A DNA stretch of 64,000 nucleotides from Tubiluchus corallicola (Eukaryota; Priapulida; Priapulimorpha; Priapulimorphida; Tubiluchidae): assembly GCA_030141605.1 (NCBI GenBank), contig JAQGDQ010000245.1, forward strand, positions 124,001 to 188,000. Direction: 5' to 3'. The first letter of the stretch is position 1, and each line of letters opens with the position of its first letter. Shown in pieces: positions 13,096 through 27,400 of the stretch. Below the pieces are notes generated by a model. It was not told the origin of the DNA and searched no databases. It was given only the letters and a program-made list of their open reading frames with translations. The position numbers were made by a program, and so were the translations under genes.

Positions 13096-14710
13096 CTCTA
13101 TTAGAATCCAGGTTCCGGTCGATTTTCACCGAGCGATAACCTAATCGATATGATCGCTTAGCGCAATATGACGATCTGCGCAGCTACTCTCACGATTGCT
13201 CGCGGACAATCAGCGTTTCTATGCCTAGTACGTTTGTGACTTTGTGTATAAATAGTTAAATACTGTGAAAATACACAATATTATTTATTTAATAATTGAG
13301 ATAATGCTGAAACAGTAAAAATTCTGAAATAGACTTTATTCAGTCGAAACGTTAGTTCATTTCACTGAATAAATAAATTGTTGGTTTAAATGACGTTTTT
13401 AGTGGCTTTTATAATTTTACATTATTATGTTATAGCAAACCATAATTTTCTTTTGGAAATATTTGTTGGCCCTATTACTTATTAGGGCCTAGCCCTGAAA
13501 GGGGCTGGTTTAGTAAAAACGCAAGTTGTATCCGTTTTAAGCCCCTGGATACCACTCTGCCATATGAAGTAAAATACACTCCATTGCTTCTCGTTTGTAG
13601 TGCTGCCTCCACATAAACTTGTCGAGATGCGATGGGAGTGTGGTGGATGCACTTTCATGCATTGCCTTTATTTTTGATTTGCTGTTTGTCCACATGCACT
13701 CGACGTTGTTTGTGTGAGTGCCAGTCGTTTGATCAACAAAGTTGTTTTTATGATTGACCGTCCTGTGCGTATAATTCTGCAGTACTTGCAAAATTCTAGA
13801 TACATCAGGGATGCCATATGCTGTCCACTGGTCACTCCAAATTATGCTTCCTGGCGCGATGTGTCGCTGGATCAGTGGAAGCAACGCACAGGCAGATGTG
13901 TCCTCTTCTTCTGCAGGATTAAGTGTTTTTACCACTGGACTGAGCAGCAAAATAAAAATATTATAGCACTCAAAAGCTTACACATTTTCTTGTAATCTTT
14001 GTTGACTTGCTATATAATTATTTTAATTTGTACCCAGCCCACACTTGACTAAAATTTAACAGGAAAAATTTGCATTTTAGCATTTTTTCTGTCGCCTCCA
14101 TCAATGTAAGTGTACTTGTTATGTATACTTTTAGTCCATGCCCCGACTAAAATTTAATGTAAACAACCTGCTTTGCTAGACAATGCGCGAGGCTAAAAAA
14201 AATCGTCTGGGAGCATAACATTAAAAATTAGGTATGAAAAAGAGTTGAAAGATACGTAAATGATATGTTTATTAACATGACGGCTGTGGAAACTAAAATA
14301 TAACTGTGGTGTGCTTAGTTATTAATAGTAATGCCGAATTAAAATAATTGTTATTATGAAAAATTACTTAGCTATTTCAGCATGAACACACTTCTCGAAA
14401 CAAAAATGCTTAACACTGCTTGTAGTCATTTAATTATTTATTCAGGTAAAATACATTTATACGATCGAATGTATCAAAAATTGGGTCAAATGTCAATTTG
14501 TTTTTTATAAAAACAAATGGTAAACTTAATGGACTTTTATAATTCTATTAATAGTATTATTTCATAAACTCATTCTGCCGTAAGTGAAATTCAGGCGCTG
14601 ATCAATCATCATATCGTATGTGCAGCGCAGATTATCATATTGCGCTAAGCAATCATATCGAAATCAGCGATCACTCGGCGAAATCGAGCAGGACCTGAAT
14701 TCTAATAGAG
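13096..14710 (-). mobile_element. Merlin-type DNA transposon, internally degraded
   Basis: Long imperfect terminal inverted repeats bound a 1.6-kb unit. The left end from 13096 begins CTCTATTAGAATCCAGG. The right end is its inverse, finishing at 14710, with homology extending about 110-130 bases inward through GCTTAGCGCAATATGA. The minus strand encodes an ISXO2/IS1595-type DDE transposase remnant (13537-13950), the domain that defines the eukaryotic Merlin superfamily. No clear 8-9 bp target duplication was found beside the termini. The N-terminal half of the transposase is missing, so the element cannot be autonomous. Confidence 0.85.
13537..13950 (-). pseudogene. ISXO2-like (Merlin) transposase, N-terminal half lost
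   Basis: The 137-residue frame matches the C-terminal half of the ISXO2-like/DDE_Tnp_IS1595 domain. It has LLPLIQRHIAPGSIIWSDQW with the second catalytic Asp, then TVNHKNNFVD, then GTHTNNVECMW with the catalytic Glu position, and finally LDKFMWRQH near the end. The first catalytic Asp region is absent: sequence upstream on the minus strand (plus coordinates above 13950) shows no continuation. It is a dead copy. Confidence 0.85.
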
Positions 14711-15499
14711 TGCCCAAAAATGCACCCGTACTGGCAGTATATAGATCAGCAAAAGACTCAAAAAGTATTTGTTCATTAGATGGGTTTATAATCAATAATG
14801 CACGCTTGCTCTACATGGTGTTTATCTACCTTTTTCACCATTAATTCACCATAAATATATACATACCAAGTCATCTTATAACGCTATACACATTAAAAAG
14901 CACAAAGGTTATAACACATAAAAAGTTTTGCAAGCGAGGATTTCTCACAGTGGAACTGGAACTAAGTTTCTTGGAAATCTTTTAAATAGTTTTTGCGTAA
15001 TAGGCTTACTGTCATAACAGACAAAAAACAACCAAACAAATAAACAAACTGTGTTGAAGCATAACTTCCTTGGCAGAGGTAAAAATAACTAAAAATAATT
15101 ATCATCCTCTGTTACCCTAACCCTAAGCACAAATTTTACTAAGTGTGCCATTTTTGCTTACTTTTCCATTTGTGCCATTTTTTCCTGTGCCATTTTTACC
15201 GTGCCATTTTTTCCTGTGCCATTTTTACCTACATTCAAATTTTCAATAAAGCTTATAGAAGCCTTAATATTTTACTTACCATTATACTCTATAAGTCTTT
15301 TGTACACCTCCAAGTAATCTAATATATTTCCCAGTATAGAGTCTCCATGCCTGCATTCAGTAATCCAGGTATGGTTCAGTAAGTATCAGTAAAAGACTAA
15401 TTTACTAACATTTCTAAAATTTGTGTTGGATTTTTTAAGATGCAAATCAAAGTTGGAACAGGGAATTGATGCGAGACAAAACTATGAAAAGCTCCATGG
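14711..15499. other. Intergenic region and DCAF17 5' leader
   Basis: No coding exon was seen between the Merlin terminus and the DCAF17 start. A short tandem repeat lies at 15143-15231. An in-frame TGA at 15485-15487 limits the DCAF17 reading frame upstream. Promoter elements cannot be identified with confidence. Confidence 0.5.
15143..15231. repeat. TGTGCCATTTTT minisatellite
   Basis: Five imperfect copies of a unit near TGTGCCATTTTTnCC occur in a row about 270 bases upstream of the DCAF17 start codon. Confidence 0.85.
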
Positions 15500-18400
15500 A
15501 TGATGGTCTGTAGTGGGAAGAATGTTACATTGTTATTAAGCATTAGGGAAACTGGATGCTGTAGATGTTTTTACCATTTGAACCTGCAAATACTGCGTAC
15601 CTTAATTACCGAGGTAAGTACTAGATTCAATTAGAAAAGACTAAATCACGTGCACATATATCTCAGGATACAGCAGCTAATTAATGGAAGACAAACGCAT
15701 ATCAGCATCTTTAAATATTTTCAAAAATAAATTAACCGCTGATTATAGTCACACCGATGTGTGTAAGTTTCAGTTTCGTGAATTTAAAGATCGCTATCTT
15801 GCCTTTGTTAGTCAGTTTGAGTGTATAATGTGTAGTCATAACAATGCTTTAATTTTCCAAACTTATGAAGATGCTGGTGCAAAGTCACAAAGAAATCATG
15901 AACTGTAAAAATTAGAATAGTTAAAAGATAAGACTGGTGATGGTACAAACGTACAGTTCAAGAAATTCCTTTGAAATTTTATATCATCCAGATGTAACTC
16001 TACTGTACCTAGAGGTCACCTAACTAGTTGTGGCATGAGAAATTTATAAATCTAAGTCCATTACCGACTGGTTGTTGTCTTTTGAAAAATTACAGCAAGT
16101 TTTGTTAATATATTTAAAATTATTTATGTCTTATAACAGACAGGCAAACAGCTAGGTAAAAATACGTTGTTTCATAAATAGTACTTACTACTTACTAGTA
16201 GTTATCTCTTTGTTGATGCATTTGGGAATCTTTGCAGCACTGATGTCATAGTGGTTTCATTCCTGTTTGCATGAGCTATTTAAATAACTAGAAATACATA
16301 TTTTATCACTACCTTGAGTCTTTCTAATGAACTAAGGATGCTGTTACATTTCATAAACTTTTTTCTTGAATTTTCTGAACACTTGTAAAAGCTCACCTGT
16401 CTTTTATTACAATTTAAAGTGATATAAAATTTGTACTCATTACTTTTTAAAAATTATTTTCCGTATCTTTTTCTGCAACAATTTGCTACCTTTTACTTAT
16501 TAGTAGCTAAAAATGCCTTCTGTCGGGTGACCACTCATGGTGCACAATGGTATCAGTCTTAAACTGAAATACTAGTAAAATACCGCAGCTGCTTTGATTT
16601 TTTGTAATATCACATAGGTTAAACACTCTCCATCATCTAAAAGCAGTGAAGGTAAATTGCAGAATACCTGAGAGAGGTCGTCGGCATTATCAGCTTAAGC
16701 TACGATTCTTCCGGAGCAAATATAATTATCTAGAGCAAAAAATAGTCTAATAGACATTGCCTATTTTTAATTACCAGTGCATGGGTCTTGCTTATTAAAC
16801 GGTACCGTACTGGTGTAATTAAATTGGTATATGTTTTTTTCAGAAATCTTTTGTTTATCTCAAAGTATGGGAAAGATCGTCAAAGCATCCCATCATTTAT
16901 GACAAGTAAGTTGGATTTGTAAGTGACAGCATTTGTTAAGTTATTAAATAACGTTATAAAGAATTAATCTGTCGTTTAATTATGAATTAGGAAGGCAGTG
17001 ATGCTATCCTTTCTTGCCATTTCTTAAATTTTTAACTTGCCCGGAATTTCATACTTTTATGTGATATAAATTAGGCAAGTAGTGAACATAACTTGCCATT
17101 ATGGACACAGAAGAATTAGAATGATATCAAAGTCAAGAGCCCTGCCATATTGCTGTTAGTTTATTAATTGTCTGTGAATGCAATTGCTGCTTTTATTTAA
17201 ACTATTTTCTGGTTAATATGTTAGAAAACGTTGGACACTAACTGACTCCATAATTTCTCTGCAAATCAATCACATGAATAATAATAGGGATTCATTAGCA
17301 CTCTTGGAGAGCTCTATGTTAAGCAAAGTTGAGTAATAGGTATTGTTGCAATATAATGATTATGAGATTATTTATGATTATTTCATGTTGTGGCCATACA
17401 TGTAGTATTAAAGCTTTATTAGATTATTGACATTGTTTATTGATTCTTTACTCTAATTGTCTTATACTACACTATAATTATTTCTTATTTATTATGTCGT
17501 ATTTTCACATATTTGAAATAAAAAAATAAATGACTTATTTATTTATTATCCTTTGGTATAATTATCTTTTCAGCAAAATGGGAAAGTATTATTACTTAGA
17601 GATTTAGGGCTTCTGACTTTCTTATGAGTTTTCATAAATTTTTTTGCAGCAACAAGCTGTATTTGGACAAATTTCAACACTGTTATACTGTGTAAGTATC
17701 TTACCTGTGTTTTTGTGAAATTTATAAGAACTGCTCAGCTCATTAACTGATCAGTCTAATAGAATACAGCTTAATTTAGTCTACAGTGCTCAGTCAGTGT
17801 TTTAACATAAGATTTATTTATAATGTATAAAACTGTGAACTAATTTTAGTTTATGTCAGTTAATTATACTTGAATTATGATCTAGGGGTTCTACATTAAG
17901 TTGGCTGTTTTGGTTTGGCATTGTCTCTTGATCAAGATGACTTACTAACTAGGATTGCTTCTACAACATCTTCATTAGGCAGCTCTATGAGTGAAAGCAG
18001 ATTTGAGGCGGATTTAAGTAGTGGATTTGAAAAACATCCTTGCAATCATAACAACAATAAAAGCACAGCCTCGTCCATGGACACAAACCTGCTGCTGCTG
18101 TTGTTGAGAACAAATAACTTGTTTTACAATTTCACCATTGTCATCACTTATTGGAATGCTAAAAAGGCTTATTGAGAATGAAATGGCTCAATGACCAGGG
18201 GATAAAGTTTTGGAGTCCTTTTAACTTGCAGATGGAGTGACGCTATAAATGCTTTTTTATTTTTACCATTTTAACTTTTTTCCATTTTTAAACATCACAG
18301 TTCCTTAAGTCGATGTCTTTTATTATCTCTTTTTCATTTGTTTGTTACAGATGTGGAAGACATGGTGTTCCAACTAAAATTTATACGCTGCCTAATCTCT

Positions 18401-21400
18401 TTCGCAATGAAAGAGTTGAGGATACACTTACCTTTGTTTTTGCATTGGTAAGACATTCTTTCTCTTGACATGCTGCTGCATATAGGTACAGGATGGACTA
18501 TGCTTTATATGTTTCGTTACCAGTTTCACTATTTGGCTGTTACATATTAATTTCAAAGACTTTGATCTAAAACTACTGGTGTGAATTCAGATATAGTAAT
18601 CACTTGACTGAATCAGAAACTCGGCTGACAAAAATCATTCAGTACTTTTCACTGGATGTTGTGGTCCTCTGGCATTGTTGTTCCTGGATACACAGTTGAA
18701 GCTCTCAACTTTTCTGTAGTATACCAGACTACTTTTGATACAATTTACTGCAACTGGAACAGCTTATGAACAGCAGCTTCTCTTTAAACTGAAAAAAAAA
18801 CAGAATCTCCTTTCGATTGCTCACTCAATGTGTTTCTTTTGCAGATAATGCAAAACCTTTATGTGCAAATAATTCACAGTCAATAGGTATTCACTTCACA
18901 TAGATAAATTGTATTGTACCAAACTTGACAGTCCAGTGTCTGAAGCTAAGCTGGATAAAATTTCATTAACTTGATAATCTTGATTGATAATGTTAAGTGC
19001 TTGTTAAGTGCATACCGAAACATAATATTCACATTGTGTTTGTAGTTTATAGTTGATCAAAATTTGTGAGATAAAGCTTTATTGTCACTTTTCAGCTTTT
19101 TTGCTCTGTAATGTCGCAGTCTGAAGAAAAAGTATATAGAAAAGCTGTTGGTATGTTTATTAGGAGCAGTTGCCAATGGAACATGAAGTCTACAAAGGAA
19201 GTCTGTTTGTTCTTAAAGCAAACAACTGGTTGGTACGGTATGCCGTAGACACTGGAGAAGTGCTGCAACAGGTTTATCTACCTTCTTCGTATAAGTTCAA
19301 GTGAGTTCTTATTTGAAGACTGAAAGATCTTTTTCAAGAAATGCTAATTTTAATTTTTGCTGTTTTACAATAATATATGTAGTGTTCAGCAACATTTTGG
19401 TAGTTTTTGATATATAATTAGGCTACCTTTTCATTACTTGCTTTGCTTTTAGGTATCTATAAATGCTAGGCTGCTTAATTAGTTTAAGAGTCCCTACATT
19501 GTTTTGGTTTGATTACTTGGCTACAGTGAAGCTGTACACTACGCTAGTAATAGTATCTATGTATAATTTAGCATCCTGTATTGGTAACAAAGCATCACCT
19601 ATCGACAATATACTATGGTCCTTTTATTATATAAGTGCTTGCTAGCTTACCTAGCTAATACATATTATCTGTTTTTACTGACTTGAATTTTGCTAAGCAA
19701 AAGTGTAGTATTTTAATAAACACTACAAAATGTACAGTCTGTAATATATTATGTCACAAGGTTATATGTCAGCATGTGTAACAATATGTTACTAGAGCCA
19801 ATTTGTTTACAAATCAGTTAGGAACTCACTTTCAGATCCTGCGGTCGAATTTGCGCCATAATTATTTATAATAACGCTCATTTTTTGTCATCCTGCAGCT
19901 ATTATTATTATTATTATTATTGTATTACACATATTTGGAGTCATAGAAAGCCTGTTGTTTCCTCACTGGTTATGACTACTGCTACATTGTGCAAACATTA
20001 AAATTGTTATTCTACAAATGCACTGCAGAGCATTAATTTATTTGATAATGTGTACAGTATACTAGAAATTGTAGTTTGTTGCAATCTATCCTTAATTTTT
20101 GACTAAATTAAAATTGCTTATAAATATCTGAATTATTGAAAAGTTGCACTTGTTGCAAAGCTTGATAAATCACCAACGAATTTTAAGTAAACATTTTATT
20201 TTAGGCATTTAGAAATAGACACTACTGGGTACACCTTTGTTGTAAAATCGATTCACACTCGACCAGCAGCTGGGCTTCTAACCAGACAGGTAAAATAGAA
20301 ATGGATATCTGAGGATTTCAGTGCCAGGAATTTGTATTTTATATTAGTTTTCCCTTGATTAAGATCAGCTAAATTATATTTTTGTTTCATAATAAAACCT
20401 TGCATTTTTTTGCTGATAATCTATGTAACATGTGCATTATGCAAAGTTATTTACCTATCCATTCAGTTTGTTTTATTTTATAATGGAAAAAATGTTTTTT
20501 TTATAACAATTACTAAACACAGATAAGTAGGACTAATTAAAATTGTTTTATTAGAACTGTTAAGTCTGTTCTGTAAGTTATAAATTTAATTTAGCAAACA
20601 TTTGAATTGGTTTTTATTCAAGATTAGGTTCAATTTAGTTTTTATTACAGATATAGTTTATAAATATTTTTATTGTATTACATATTTTCAGAAAAATTAA
20701 GCAATTATACTTTCGTTTTTTCAGGCTGCGTCAGTGCCTGTGAAGCTCATGGCACTTGCGGTCTTTGCTTTTGCACCACTGACATTTGTTGGTATGATGG
20801 AGATTAGTAAATCAGTATGTATTAGTTTTTATTAAAGCGAGTGCAAATGTACAATTACAAAATTATTTATCTTGTTCTGTTTACATCTTATTTATCTTAC
20901 TTCTCTTTTTGTAGGTGTTTGGCAGCGACACGTGTGATGCAACAATTTTGCAAGAAGCATTAGTAACAATGCACCAGTCCGGGATAGTCAAGATCTACAG
21001 TTTTGAAAGAATCCTGCAAACAGTAGGCGTCAGTTTGTAAATCTTGTAAAGTTAACTAATTTTAGTAGTGTTGTAGAGCATTTGCTATTTACACAATTGT
21101 AACTTACAAGCAAGACGCAATTCTGAATCGACATTTGAAAATTGTTTTTAAGCGAATTCTGATTAAAGTGCCAATTTCGATCAATTGCACTTGTATTTTT
21201 TCACATCTCCCTTATTTGCTACTATCTCTGTTTTGCAGCATGGAAAATATTTTTCTGCTGTCAAAACCTTCAGTCATCTAATTTTTTGAATCTTGTAGCA
21301 GAAAAGTTATAACCTCTGCTTTTTGTACATTTATTTTTTCCAGACATTCTGGTCATTACACATGTGTACTTTTTGTGTCTTCCATGTTGGACATTATACT

Positions 21401-24400
21401 GAATTTTTTCTAAACAGGTTTATCCAAAGCCAAACTGCATGTAGCACAGGCTTTAAATCTGGTCAACCGGGAAGAGAATTAGATTTTTTGCTTAATCTTA
21501 TCTTTAAAGCTGAAAGTGAAGTTCGAAATTTTTGCAAACAATTTCAACTGAACAGCGCAGCAATTTGAAACACTTGGTCAGGTTGTGTAGTATGGGAACT
21601 AATGCAAATTTCCCATTCATTTTCCATTCCAATTTTGCTTTGGATAGAGCCGTGTAGAAATTTTTGTAAATTATTCCAGCGTGACAATGCAGTAGTGCAA
21701 ACTTAAAGCTCAGTTAGTTGAGGGTTTTATATGAAAGTAAGATGTTTTAGAACAGTGGTTCCCAAAGTAGCGGTAAATTACCCCCCGGGGGTAATATGGT
21801 TTTTTTTGGGGGGTAACGGGCACCCCTCTGAAAATTTTTAAAACTTCGCTCGGAATGCATTTTACGTAGTTTTCTTCTTGAAGAGACTGCCTCCGGCAGG
21901 CAACACTGTGTCATAATTGTAATTCTTGTTTTGGCAACAATACAACAACAACACCTGGAAATTTATTTATGTCACGAGCAAACATAAATAATTTTGCTTG
22001 CTTGTGGCATATACGTGTGTTTACTTTTTGAGTTGGTTAAGTAGTACTAGGTGGGGGTAATGGACACGACCGGGTTTCCCGATTTGGGTAACGGTCCGAG
22101 AAAGTTTGGGAACCACTGTTTTAGAAGGAAATTTAATAGAAAGTGGCCTGCCGTTGGGAGGAAAAAGGTAGAGCAAGTTTGAGTTTCAGCACAATCTGCT
22201 TTTGGTTGGTGATTGGAGCGGAGATGACTCAGAATTTCTTTTAATGGATGTTACACAAATCAAGAAAGATTAGTTGTTTTCTTGAACTTTATACAATCTG
22301 TTTTTATCTTAACTGTCAAAGATAAGGCAAAGTGACAAGTGAAGGGAAAGCGATGAATGTAGCCTTTTGTTACGTATTTCGTTTTTGAAAATCAGTGCAA
22401 AAAATTTAACTTCAGCGCTCCTCTGGCGCTGACAACATTTCAAGCATTTGGAACGCAATATTAGTGAAAGTATGCAAAAACTTGTAAATATACTTCAAGC
22501 TTAAAGACAACTCATTGTATGTTTTCTTCTGTATTTGTATTGCTCTGCCATTTGGGTGATACCTTTCTACACCAATTTCTGAGCAGTAAAAGTTTCATTA
22601 CTTCTCTTTCAAATACGCTTTGACCACGATTATTTTCGTGTGCATTGCATGCCTCGCTCATTGCTAGGTACGTAAATATATAAGCCTGCATAACATGTGA
22701 CTCGAAGGATCTGTGAATACCCTGAAATATTCGAGTTAAGCTAGAAATTTTAGAAGTTTCGCTTTTCTTGCTTGTTTTTTGATGAAATGATAGTACAAGT
22801 TTACAACACGTTTTTTTATCAGAGCAAAGTTTTTGAAGCATCCCTTGGGAAGCCATGCATGGAGTGGGATAACGTGATCCCCGGTGTCTACCCCAATGGT
22901 CTGCCATTTAATATAGTGATAAGTGGTAAGGTCACTTTTTATTTCAACTCAACAAATTTGAACTTAGATTTGTGCAGCATATGAAATTGGTTTTAGTAAC
23001 ATGTTACATATTATGAAAGGAGTAGATCTCAATGTTGTTTTTAGTAGAGACGTCTGTTCAATGCAGCATGTGTTTTGTCATCAGGAGGTCAAGGGTTGGA
23101 TTCCACACTAAGGGTGGAATTTGAAATAATTCATTATTCGAATATTCAAGGGAAGATTATTCAAAAAATCGAATATTCAATCCTTGATATTTTCCTTCCA
23201 TGCTTGTACCACTACGTATCACCGTAGCCTACAATACCACCTGTCCTGCCCACACACGGTAAGAAGTAAATACAAAATACAGTACAGTTGTTGCCATGTC
23301 ACTGGGTATGTTAATTGTTGAGACGTGACTTGCTGCTAACCTGCCACCCATGCTCTTGTCTGGACTGAACTGCAGTGTTAATTACTGCACTATGAACTGT
23401 ATGTCATGTGCTTAAACAAATTAAACACAGACTATTGAATATTGATATGCATTTGTTTTTGCATAATGAACATTCTGCAGTGTTTGAATGAACTTTTCAA
23501 AATGTTCTCATGTTTTCAAGCTCTAAATTCTTTGATGTCATAAGAATGACTAAGTATGCATGTCATACTGTATACCCAATTACCCAGTGCGGTTAACTGA
23601 CAGTGGAATGATACTGCAGGAATGATGTCAGATTCTTTTTGTCAGGACAATGTTGTTGGTTTAGTGCCAAGGTATTTTGTTTCTGTAAGTGAGCTTTTGG
23701 CATTCAACATGTGGTCAACACAGGTTACATAGGATACTCGAATAACTCATTGCTAAGACTATTGCTTTAAGACAAAATACTGAACGGGCAGAGATGTTAA
23801 GATATGAATACTTCCTCCCTGTACGAGTAAAACAGGTACAATTATTATCCTGAATGTAGCCAATCCGACAAGTATAAATCCTTAGCTTGCTCTTCCATTT
23901 ATTGACCTGTCAGGGCATTGCTTAATTTTAGTCACTAAGCAAACACTGTTACCACGTGGCCATTCACTTCTCCCTATGGTGTTAAAGCATTGTCGAACCA
24001 CACTGGCCGTTTGGCTATTCTGACTGCAAGTTGGCCTGTTCTTTTTTTATAATAGCCAAGGACTGAAATTGTGTTGCTAAACTTCGTTCGCTGAGCACCC
24101 TGACCAAATGGCTATTGCTTGCGAATGGAAGACTAATATTATTGTTCATGTTGTCTTCGTGCAGTTTTTCAGTCTCACACTTTATACTATATAAATTACT
24201 TAAAAGCACTTATTAGCATGGTCCTTAAGATCGCAGCTACTGCTGTTTGTATTTTTCTTTTTTATGGCATTTTAATAACTTTTTTCAGAATTGCCACCAG
24301 TTTTGTTTCAAGTGCGCTGTGCAGACCATAACATCCAGGTTGGTGGGTTTCCATGGCACTTCATTACAACTCCTGTCGGGTGCCAGAATACTTTTCACAT

Positions 24401-27400
24401 CCGGTCATTTCAAGACTACTCTTTGGTGAGATGGTGTAAAAAATGATGTTAAAATTATGGGTTTATTGCTTCTTTTTTGTTGACTGAAGCCTTGGGATGC
24501 ATATTTTCATTGATTTAATTTGTTTTTTTTTCTGTGAATACTTTCACCATGCTAGCCTGGTTTGCACATTTCTTCAAGATCTTACATACAGTCATAAAAG
24601 TTTTGATGTTGTAGACCTACCTGTGCTGGTGTACTTATAAGTAAATTTAGAAGTGCTGCAAAAAGTGTGTAAGTAAATACCAGCAACGGACATTTGTGTA
24701 GATTTAACTGAATGTAAATGCAATGTTTGTCTTGTATACTTGTAGGCAACCAATGGGGAGTTGATGTATGATAGCACAGGCATAGAAGCAGACAAAGCTT
24801 TCTTTCACCCAGATGAGTCTGGTAGAATAATACATTCCACAGGTCATAAATTTAGGTATTTATTAACAAACTTGATAAATTTGAAAAAAAAGTAAGGTAA
24901 AGAAAGTACGGAGCAGTTAGCTCCAAACAATGACTAATTTTTTCTTTAGCTTTTGAGAGTAATGCAGATATTTATAATGCGAACTAGTAATGCGAAAAGC
25001 AGTAGAGTAAAATTTAGCTTAATTTGACAGTATGCACTCGTTTTGCTATTGTTTTTCAAACATTACAAGTGAATCAATCTATTTAATATTTTTTCCATTA
25101 ATTTGTGTCATTATTTTCACCACACTTTTGTTTTTTTTACAATTCACATATAGTGTACTGAATATATTTTTTATTTTAAAGTACATTAGGTGCCGCTTAA
25201 TAGACTCCGTCGCTTAATTGACTCAAAAACGCCTATTCAAATGTACATAAAACTGTCAGTAATTGACTAAAGTAACTCTTCATAATTGACTCTATATTTT
25301 TCCTTCACCTACTTAAAATAAGACATTTTGTTTGTGCCCAAAGAGCCTATTCTACTTTTATGTCATGTTAAGTCCGTTTCGTTGTAAATCGCGCTTTCAC
25401 GCTTAATCAGTTAACAGTCAAAGATGCAGGTACAATAAGCAGCAAGTATTGTGGGCGAAATGCCGGCGAGAGTGTTAGAAGCAATGGATTCGGATGATGC
25501 CGCTGATCAATTAAGGTGCAAATGAACCTGGCTAAAAAAAACAGCCTCCTCAACACGCTGCATTTACTGGCTATGTCATGGAGCAATGTCATGCCCGATT
25601 CAATTCCCACTACATTGCAAGAGATAAGCCTGTTACTATCTGCTCCACCTGGTATGAGTAGAGCATATTGGTAATACTACACCCATCGGTTAATAGGTTC
25701 AGTCGGTTAATTGGGTCAAAAGACTTCGGCCCCAAAGTGAGTCTATTAAGCGGCGCCTACTGTACAAACATGCAGTTTTCAATAACTCATAGTGAAATCA
25801 CTTGACACACTTTTGCCATTTATCTTGTTGACAATATACCTCTATAGTGTATTCTTTTATTTAAGGGTTTTGAAATTGATACCATCTTCATCCAATAAGG
25901 TTACAGTCACTCCTTGTTTCACTTTCAACAACAAGGTCCAGCTATACGGCCACTCAGCAAATTCGATCGAAGTAACATCTTCAGGAAGGATTGTGAAACA
26001 CACCGATCGTTTTAACAACAAACAGCCTTATGCCCAGGCATGTTGAATCGTATGTATTAATGGCGAGAGTTAAATAATGTATTTAAACCTTGCTTACAGT
26101 GAGCACTGATATTACGAGATTTTACTTATTACGAGGGAATTTTTTGGCCTGGTGATTGTATTTACTCCGCTTTACAAGATTTTGCTTATTACAAGGAAAT
26201 TTTTCGGCCTGGTGATTGTATTTACCCTGCTTATAGTGAACGCAAGTACAAAACAATGGGGAATGAGCACCATTCACCAAGGACAAAAAGGTCACTATGG
26301 GGATTAATTTATTGATCATGCATAAAACTGTGTGTGTCAAGTGCGATGCTGTAATTTTCCAATCAGAATGAAGCGGGCACAAAATGCCATTTCAATGGAA
26401 ATGAAAGAAGAAATACTTTGTAAAATCAAAAGCGGCATAAAAACGTATAAGTATGTGAACAATATATGCTAAACTTCAGCAATTTTTAGATAATTCACCG
26501 GCAACTGATAATGGCATGTGCTTATGCCTTTCAAAACTTGACAGCTTTTTAAATAAAGCTGTGATACAATTTAATGCGAAGCAGGCAAAAATAACGGAGT
26601 TTTTCACAAAATAAACTGTTCTGTTTTGCAGAATAGATGATTCTGTGGCTTTTCAAAGTTTAGTTTTTAATAAAAACATTGTTTTAAATAAATATATTGA
26701 TTTTGCATTAAATAACCCAAAGAGGCTAGCTAGACAATAAACTTAGTTATTAACTGGCGTAGGCCCATGCTGAAATACTCATAGTGGCAAATGGTATTGC
26801 GCCTGCAGACATTGCACAGCTACACAATTTTCCACCCACATATGCAGGCATCCTAGGTTCTTGCCTCGCAATCAAATGATTGCACATACTGTAACACCCA
26901 CGCAAAACACATACAGCTATCAGCAGCTGTCTCAATAAATCACAGCAGTGGTAACTAAGAACTTGACAAATGACACTGTGATTTTATTACATAAAATACC
27001 ACCATAACCTTATAAATTATAGAGTTTATACACTATACGTTTAATTTTTTTCCGATAAAATAGTTGCTGTACAATGGCACTCGTTAAGAAACTTGTGCAG
27101 TCTCAAAAGAAAGCGTTATTTTCATTGTTGCATCATATCCACTTTGTAGTTTTCATTTCTATCTTGTACATATGCCCAGACAATTGACTTCGGCTATAAC
27201 AAGACGCCGTTATAGCGAGCAAATTTCCACGGTCCTTTGAAACTTGTTATAACCGGATTATACTGTAGTGTTTGAGCTATTTTCATTGGCACGGTGACTA
27301 GTTTGAGACAAGCAAACTATTGAACTGTGTGAGAATCAGCATAACTGCCTGACAAACACAGTACTATGAGAAATTGTGGAAACTGAAACTTTTGTGTAAT

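Noticed and set aside
15112-15127. Telomere-like CCCTAACCCTAA
   Set aside because: Only two repeat units, inside ordinary intergenic sequence. Not a telomere or a fusion point.
22512-22907. 131-codon open frame on the minus strand
   Set aside because: It is antisense to a DCAF17 exon (22823-22925) and intron, and has no motif of its own.
23040-23115. tRNA B-box-like GGTTGGATTCC region, and a similar one at about 58850-58930
   Set aside because: They may be tRNA-derived SINE heads, but no A box, tail or second copy could be matched by eye, so they are not annotated.
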